Assembly: GCA_900768785.1 (NCBI GenBank)
Contig: CAAGEG010000170.1
Location: forward strand, 1-18,281
From: an uncultured Prevotella sp.
GTDB taxonomy: Bacteria > Bacteroidota > Bacteroidia > Bacteroidales > Bacteroidaceae
DNA length: 18,281 bases
Reading direction: 5' to 3'
The notes beneath the pieces are model-generated. The model was not told where the DNA came from. It did not search any database and saw nothing but the letters and a program-made list of their open reading frames with translations. This document shows, piece after piece, positions 15,201 through 18,281 of the stretch (positions are counted from its first letter, which is position 1; every line of letters begins with the position of its first letter). The translations under genes and the position numbers were made by a program.

Positions 15201-16723
15201 ACTTGGCACAGCTGATTTTTGATTTGAAGAACGTAAATCCAAAGGCAGCTGTAAGTGTTAAACTTGTGGCTGAAAGTGGTGTGGGAACCATTGCTGCCGG
15301 TGTAGCAAAAGCAAAAGCTGACCTTATAGTAATATCAGGCGCAGAGGGCGGAACTGGCGCTTCACCTGCATCAAGTATGCGTTTTGCCGGAATATCACCC
15401 GAAATTGGTCTTAGCGAAACTCAACAGACACTTGTAAAGAACGGATTACGTGGACAAGTTAGATTGCAGGTTGACGGACAATTGAAGACAGGTCATGATG
15501 TAATAGTTATGGCGTTACTAGGAGCTGAAGAGTTTGGCTTTGGCACATTGCTACTTATTGTATTGGGATGTGTCATGATGAGAAAGTGTAATCTTAATAC
15601 ATGTCCGCTTGGTGTAACGACACAAAATCCTGAATTACGTAAACACTTTATCGGAAAGTATGAATATCTTGTTAACTACTTCACTTTCTTGGCACAAGAA
15701 GTAAGAGAGTATCTTGCAGAAATGGGATATGAAAAACTTGAAGATATAGTAGGACATACGGAACTTATAGTGAAGCGTGAAACAGCCAAAGGAAGCAAAC
15801 CGGCAATGCTTGATTTTTCACGTCTCCTATGCAAAGAAACAGGAAACTGTTCCCTTTATCATACAGTAGCTCCACAACAAGAACTAGATGATGTGTTAGA
15901 TATGTCAATTATACGTTCTGCACGTAGAGCTATTGAAGATAAAGAAGAAGTAAATCTTGATTATGCCATAAAGAATACCGATCGGGCTGTTGGTACAATG
16001 TTGAGCGGAAAGATTGCGGCTCAATATGGTGAAGATGCCCTGCCGGATTCTACTATTAACATCAAATTCAAAGGTAGTGCGGGACAAAGCTTTGGTGCTT
16101 TCTTGGTAAAAGGCGTAAACTTCAAACTTGAAGGAGAGGCTAACGACTATTTCGGCAAAGGACTTAGTGGTGGACGAATAGCAATATTGCCACCCGTGAG
16201 AAGTAACTTTAATGCAGAAGATAACATTATAGCTGGAAATACAGGCCTTTATGGTGCCACAACAGGTGAACTTTATGTTAATGGTAAAGTAGGTGAACGT
16301 TTCGGTGTTCGCAACTCAGGTGCTATAGCCGTTATAGAAGGAGCTGGAGACCACTGTTGTGAGTATATGACTGGTGGACGCGTTGTTGTCCTTGGTGAAA
16401 CTGGACGTAATTTTGCTGCAGGTATGAGTGGTGGTGTAGCCTACGTTTGGGATAAGAACCATAATTTTGACTATTTCTGTAATATGGATATGGTAGAGAT
16501 AAATCTTGTAGAAGAAAGCAGTTACAGAAAAGAACTACATGAGTTGATACGTCAGCACTATCTATATACAGGTTCAAAATTGGCAAGGACAATGCTTGAT
16601 GATTGGAATCGCTATATTGAAGACTTTATTCAGGTGGTACCAATAGAATATAAGCGGGTTTTACAAGAAGAACAAGTAAAGAAATTACAACAGAAGATTG
16701 CAGACATGCAGCGTGACTATTAA
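12242..16723 (+). CDS. gltB: Glutamate synthase large subunit
   Basis: GltB hydrolyses glutamine and channels the ammonia to 2-oxoglutarate, making glutamate. The 1,493 residues contain every module. After a short propeptide, C16 in DACGVGMV is the N-terminal nucleophile of the class II glutaminase domain (to about 430). The central domain follows. The FMN domain includes GAMSFGALSKEAHEAIALAM near residue 864 and GEGGEDN. The 3Fe-4S ligands C1110, C1116 and C1121 lie in CVMMRKCNLNTCPLGVTTQ. The C-terminal GXGXG beta-helix domain begins near 1240 (GSAGQSFGAFLVKG). ATG at 12242 is followed directly by a second ATG; either leaves a propeptide of 14-15 residues. gltD follows after 13 bp, so they form one operon. 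Confidence 0.97.
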   Translation: MMGNGLYNAGYEHDACGVGMVVNIHGNKSHALVDNALKVLENMRHRGAEGADNKTGDGAGILLQIPHEFILLQGIPVPEKGKYGTGLVFLPKDTKRQQAILSIMIEEIEREGLSLMHLRNVPTNPDCLGETAISSEPDIKQVFVTGVTDDKVPIFERILYIIRKKIEKRVNDKDFYICSLSSKNIVYKGMLSSMQVRQYYPDLTNNYFTSGLALVHSRFSTNTFPTWSLAQPFRLLAHNGEINTIRGNRGWMQARESVLSSEQLGDIRDLSPIVQPGMSDSASLDNVFEFFVMSGLSLPHAMALMVPESFNDKNPISEDLKAFFEYHSILMEPWDGPAALLFSDGRYAGGMLDRNGLRPARYTITKNDMMVVASEVGVMDFEPAEIAEKGRLQPGKILLIDTQEGRIYYDGEIKERLAAEHPYRQWLSTNRIQLEKLKSGRKVSNTVDDLIKYENIFGYGAEDIDNTIVPMCVNGQEPTAAMGNDTPLAVLSDKPQVFFNYFRQQFAQVTNPAIDSIRENLVMSLTEYIGRVGTGILSPDETNCKMVRLPHPILNNTQLDILCNIRYKGFNTVKLPILFECAKGEDGLRQALDDLCKEAARSVDEGYNYIILSDRDIDEKHAAIPSLLAVSAVHHYLISVGKRVQTALIVESGEIRETMHAALLLGYGASALCPYLTFAILDDLVKKGKIQENYETAEANYIKAVKKALLKIMAKMGISTIRSYRGAKIFESIGLSESLLKNYFGTDVSTIGGIGLETIAKDAIAMHDKGFAKQAETDFLPNLGQFHYRKDGIRHAWNPETIATLQLATRTGSYDKYKEFTKLVDKKDKPIFIRDFFDFKRASKPISIDKVEPVESLVKHFVAGAMSFGALSKEAHEAIALAMNKLGARSNTGEGGEDNVRFHSEVDGISLSSKTKQIASGRFGVTTEYLVNAEEIQIKVAQGAKPGEGGQLPGFKVNEIIAKTRHSIPGISLISPPPHHDIYSIEDLAQLIFDLKNVNPKAAVSVKLVAESGVGTIAAGVAKAKADLIVISGAEGGTGASPASSMRFAGISPEIGLSETQQTLVKNGLRGQVRLQVDGQLKTGHDVIVMALLGAEEFGFGTLLLIVLGCVMMRKCNLNTCPLGVTTQNPELRKHFIGKYEYLVNYFTFLAQEVREYLAEMGYEKLEDIVGHTELIVKRETAKGSKPAMLDFSRLLCKETGNCSLYHTVAPQQELDDVLDMSIIRSARRAIEDKEEVNLDYAIKNTDRAVGTMLSGKIAAQYGEDALPDSTINIKFKGSAGQSFGAFLVKGVNFKLEGEANDYFGKGLSGGRIAILPPVRSNFNAEDNIIAGNTGLYGATTGELYVNGKVGERFGVRNSGAIAVIEGAGDHCCEYMTGGRVVVLGETGRNFAAGMSGGVAYVWDKNHNFDYFCNMDMVEINLVEESSYRKELHELIRQHYLYTGSKLARTMLDDWNRYIEDFIQVVPIEYKRVLQEEQVKKLQQKIADMQRDY

Positions 16724-16736
16724 TTATTAGAGAATC

Positions 16737-18080
16737 ATGGGAAATCCAAAAGCATTTTTGACGATACACCGCAAGGAAGCGGGATATAGACCGGTGCATG
16801 ATCGTATTCATGACTTCGGCGAAGTAGAACAGACGTTAAATTCAAATGACCGACGCACACAGGCATCACGATGTATGGATTGTGGCGTTCCTTTCTGCCA
16901 TTGGGCTTGTCCACTTGGCAATAAACCGCCCGAGTGGAATGATGCTTTGTATAAAGGTGATTGGGAATTGGCTTACAGATTGTTGAGTTCAACAAACGAC
17001 TTCCCCGAATTTACGGGTCGTATTTGTCCCGCTTTGTGCGAAAAAGCTTGTGTACTAAATCTAATGGAACATGAGCCTACAACAAATCGTGAGGATGAAG
17101 CTGCTATTACGGAACACGCTTTTGAAGAAAACTACGTAAGGGTGAGACATCCGGAGCGCAATGGTAAGACTGTAGCTGTTGTTGGTTGTGGACCGGCGGG
17201 ACTTGTTGCAGCTACCAGACTTAACATCATGGGATATAAAGTTACTGTTTTTGACAAGAATGAAGACGCAGGAGGTTTGCTTAGATATGGCATCCCTAAC
17301 TTCAAACTTAACAAAGCTGTAATAGACAGACGCATTAATATCTTACGTCAAGAGGGCATCGAGTTTTGTTTTGAACAAAATATTGACGAGAGCAAACTTC
17401 CGCAAGGTTTTGATGCTTACGTTATTGCTACAGGCACACCTACGGCTCGTGACCTCAATATACCGGGACGAGAATTAAAAGGAGTCTATTTTGCCCTTGA
17501 CATGTTAGCGCAACAAAACAGAGTGCTTGCAGGACGTGAGTTCAAGAAAGACGAATTGGTAAACGCTAAAGGTAAAGACGTCCTCGTAATTGGAGGTGGC
17601 GATACAGGTAGCGATTGCATAGGTACGGCACATAGACAAGGTTGCAAAAGCGTTACTCAGATAGAGATTATGCCTAAACCGGTAGAAGGTCCTGAAGATC
17701 CCCAAAGCCCCTGGCCAAATTGGCCGAGAACGCTTAAAACAACTTCAAGTCATGAGGAAGGTTGTACAAGAAGATGGAATATAAATTCTCTTCGTTTTAT
17801 CGGCAAGGATGGAAAACTTACGGGCGTTGAAGTTCAGGAAATAACATGGAAGCCTAATCCTGAAGGTGGTCGTCCTTTGATGCAACCAGTAGGAAAACCG
17901 GAAGTAATAAAAACAGATATGGTGCTTTTGGCTATGGGATTCCTCAAACCCGAACATCCAAAGTTTGCTGAAAATGTTTTTGTAGCAGGTGATGCAGCAA
18001 ATGGAGCTTCGTTGGTTGTACGTGCTATGGCAAGCGGTAGAGATGTTGCAGAAAAAATTGATGCATATCTAAGCAAATAA
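16737..18080 (+). CDS. gltD: Glutamate synthase small subunit, NADPH-dependent
   Basis: GltD takes electrons from NADPH through FAD and two 4Fe-4S clusters and passes them to GltB. The 447 residues match the usual size. The N-terminal ferredoxin-like region has C46, C49, C54 and C58 (CMDCGVPFCHWAC) and C97, C101 and C105 (CPALCEKAC). The FAD Rossmann motif is VAVVGCGPAGLVAATRLN at about 146, and the NADPH motif VLVIGGGDTGSDCIGTA is at about 282. The second FAD motif, VFVAGDAANGASLVVRAMAS, is near the C-terminus. The 13-bp gap to gltB and the strong hairpin after the stop show it is the last gene of the operon. Confidence 0.97.
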   Translation: MGNPKAFLTIHRKEAGYRPVHDRIHDFGEVEQTLNSNDRRTQASRCMDCGVPFCHWACPLGNKPPEWNDALYKGDWELAYRLLSSTNDFPEFTGRICPALCEKACVLNLMEHEPTTNREDEAAITEHAFEENYVRVRHPERNGKTVAVVGCGPAGLVAATRLNIMGYKVTVFDKNEDAGGLLRYGIPNFKLNKAVIDRRINILRQEGIEFCFEQNIDESKLPQGFDAYVIATGTPTARDLNIPGRELKGVYFALDMLAQQNRVLAGREFKKDELVNAKGKDVLVIGGGDTGSDCIGTAHRQGCKSVTQIEIMPKPVEGPEDPQSPWPNWPRTLKTTSSHEEGCTRRWNINSLRFIGKDGKLTGVEVQEITWKPNPEGGRPLMQPVGKPEVIKTDMVLLAMGFLKPEHPKFAENVFVAGDAANGASLVVRAMASGRDVAEKIDAYLSK

Positions 18081-18119
18081 GCACATTATACATACAATAA
18101 ATAGTAAAAATTCTTAAAG

Positions 18120-18159
18120 AATAAAGGCAGAACTCAACTAATGAAGTTCTGCCTTTATT
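18120..18159 (+). terminator. Terminator of the gltBD operon
   Basis: The arms aataaaggcagaact (18120-18134) and agttctgcctttatt (18145-18159) pair over 15 bases without mismatch around a 10-base loop. A long T run is missing, but the right arm ends in TTTATTA. Confidence 0.85.
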
Positions 18160-18181
18160 AATGGTTGAAAGTATAAAAATC

Positions 18182-18216
18182 AAATCTCGGCCTAAGTGTC
18201 AAAAAGAGACCTGAAA
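18182..18216. repeat. 35-bp repeat, probable insertion-sequence end (right copy 1)
   Basis: This is the inverted copy of positions 92-126, differing at two positions. It contains taagtgtcaaaaagagacct and begins 22 bp after the gltBD terminator. The same 20-mer recurs 41 bp further on. An insertion-sequence end with the body to the right is the likeliest reading. Confidence 0.6.
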
Positions 18217-18233
18217 TAGGTGTAAAATCGGTA

Positions 18234-18253
18234 TAAGTGTCAAAAAGAGACCT
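18234..18253. repeat. 20-bp direct repeat of the same core (right copy 2)
   Basis: taagtgtcaaaaagagacct is repeated exactly at an offset of 41 bp from the copy at 18193-18212. Sequence around it differs from copy 1. It could be a second transposase-binding site inside the element end. Confidence 0.65.
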
Positions 18254-18281
18254 AGAAACATCCGTAAGCCCTTTACCTACA

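Overview
The window looks like a Bacteroidales chromosome, most likely of the Prevotella/Segatella lineage. It is AT-rich and has almost no Shine-Dalgarno sites. Several promoters match the Bacteroidetes form TTTG-N19-TAnnTTTGC, and the housekeeping proteins are Bacteroidetes-like. The genus is inferred; the phylum is well supported by the promoter type.

The left third (about 127-5830) is an accessory island with every gene on the + strand. In order it holds an N-terminally truncated DUF4435 (TOPRIM-like, AriB-type) gene; a GIY-YIG nuclease with a DUF4357-like tail; TcmP (three-Cys-motif partner); its usual partner, a DUF5131/Gp37-Gp68 protein with a CX6CX2C motif; an AlbA_2/ATPase-type protein split by one in-frame amber codon; and a 3'-truncated AbiH gene. 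The GIY-YIG, TcmP, DUF5131 and AlbA genes are nearly contiguous (23 bp gap, 4 bp overlap, 1 bp overlap), so they could be one transcript. The island ends beside the 3' end of a tRNA-Leu(CAA) gene, with a cluster of GTTAC repeats in between. This is the usual layout of an island integrated at a tRNA.

The right two thirds are ordinary chromosome. From the tRNA they run: manC (+); a shared terminator; hit and greA (-); a divergent promoter region; cyuA and dsbD (+); a 433-bp gap with a probable 60-nt small RNA; and the glutamate synthase operon gltB-gltD, closed by a strong hairpin. GltB and GltD form the NADPH glutamate synthase. DsbD delivers reducing power to the periplasm. CyuA degrades cysteine to sulfide, pyruvate and ammonia. 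GreA rescues backtracked RNA polymerase. ManC makes GDP-mannose.

Both ends of the window carry the same 35-bp sequence (33 of 35 identical) in inverted orientation, with a second 20-bp copy at the right end. They look like the termini of one insertion-sequence type whose bodies lie outside the window. The left one abuts the broken DUF4435 gene. No CRISPR array, rRNA or intact transposase was seen.
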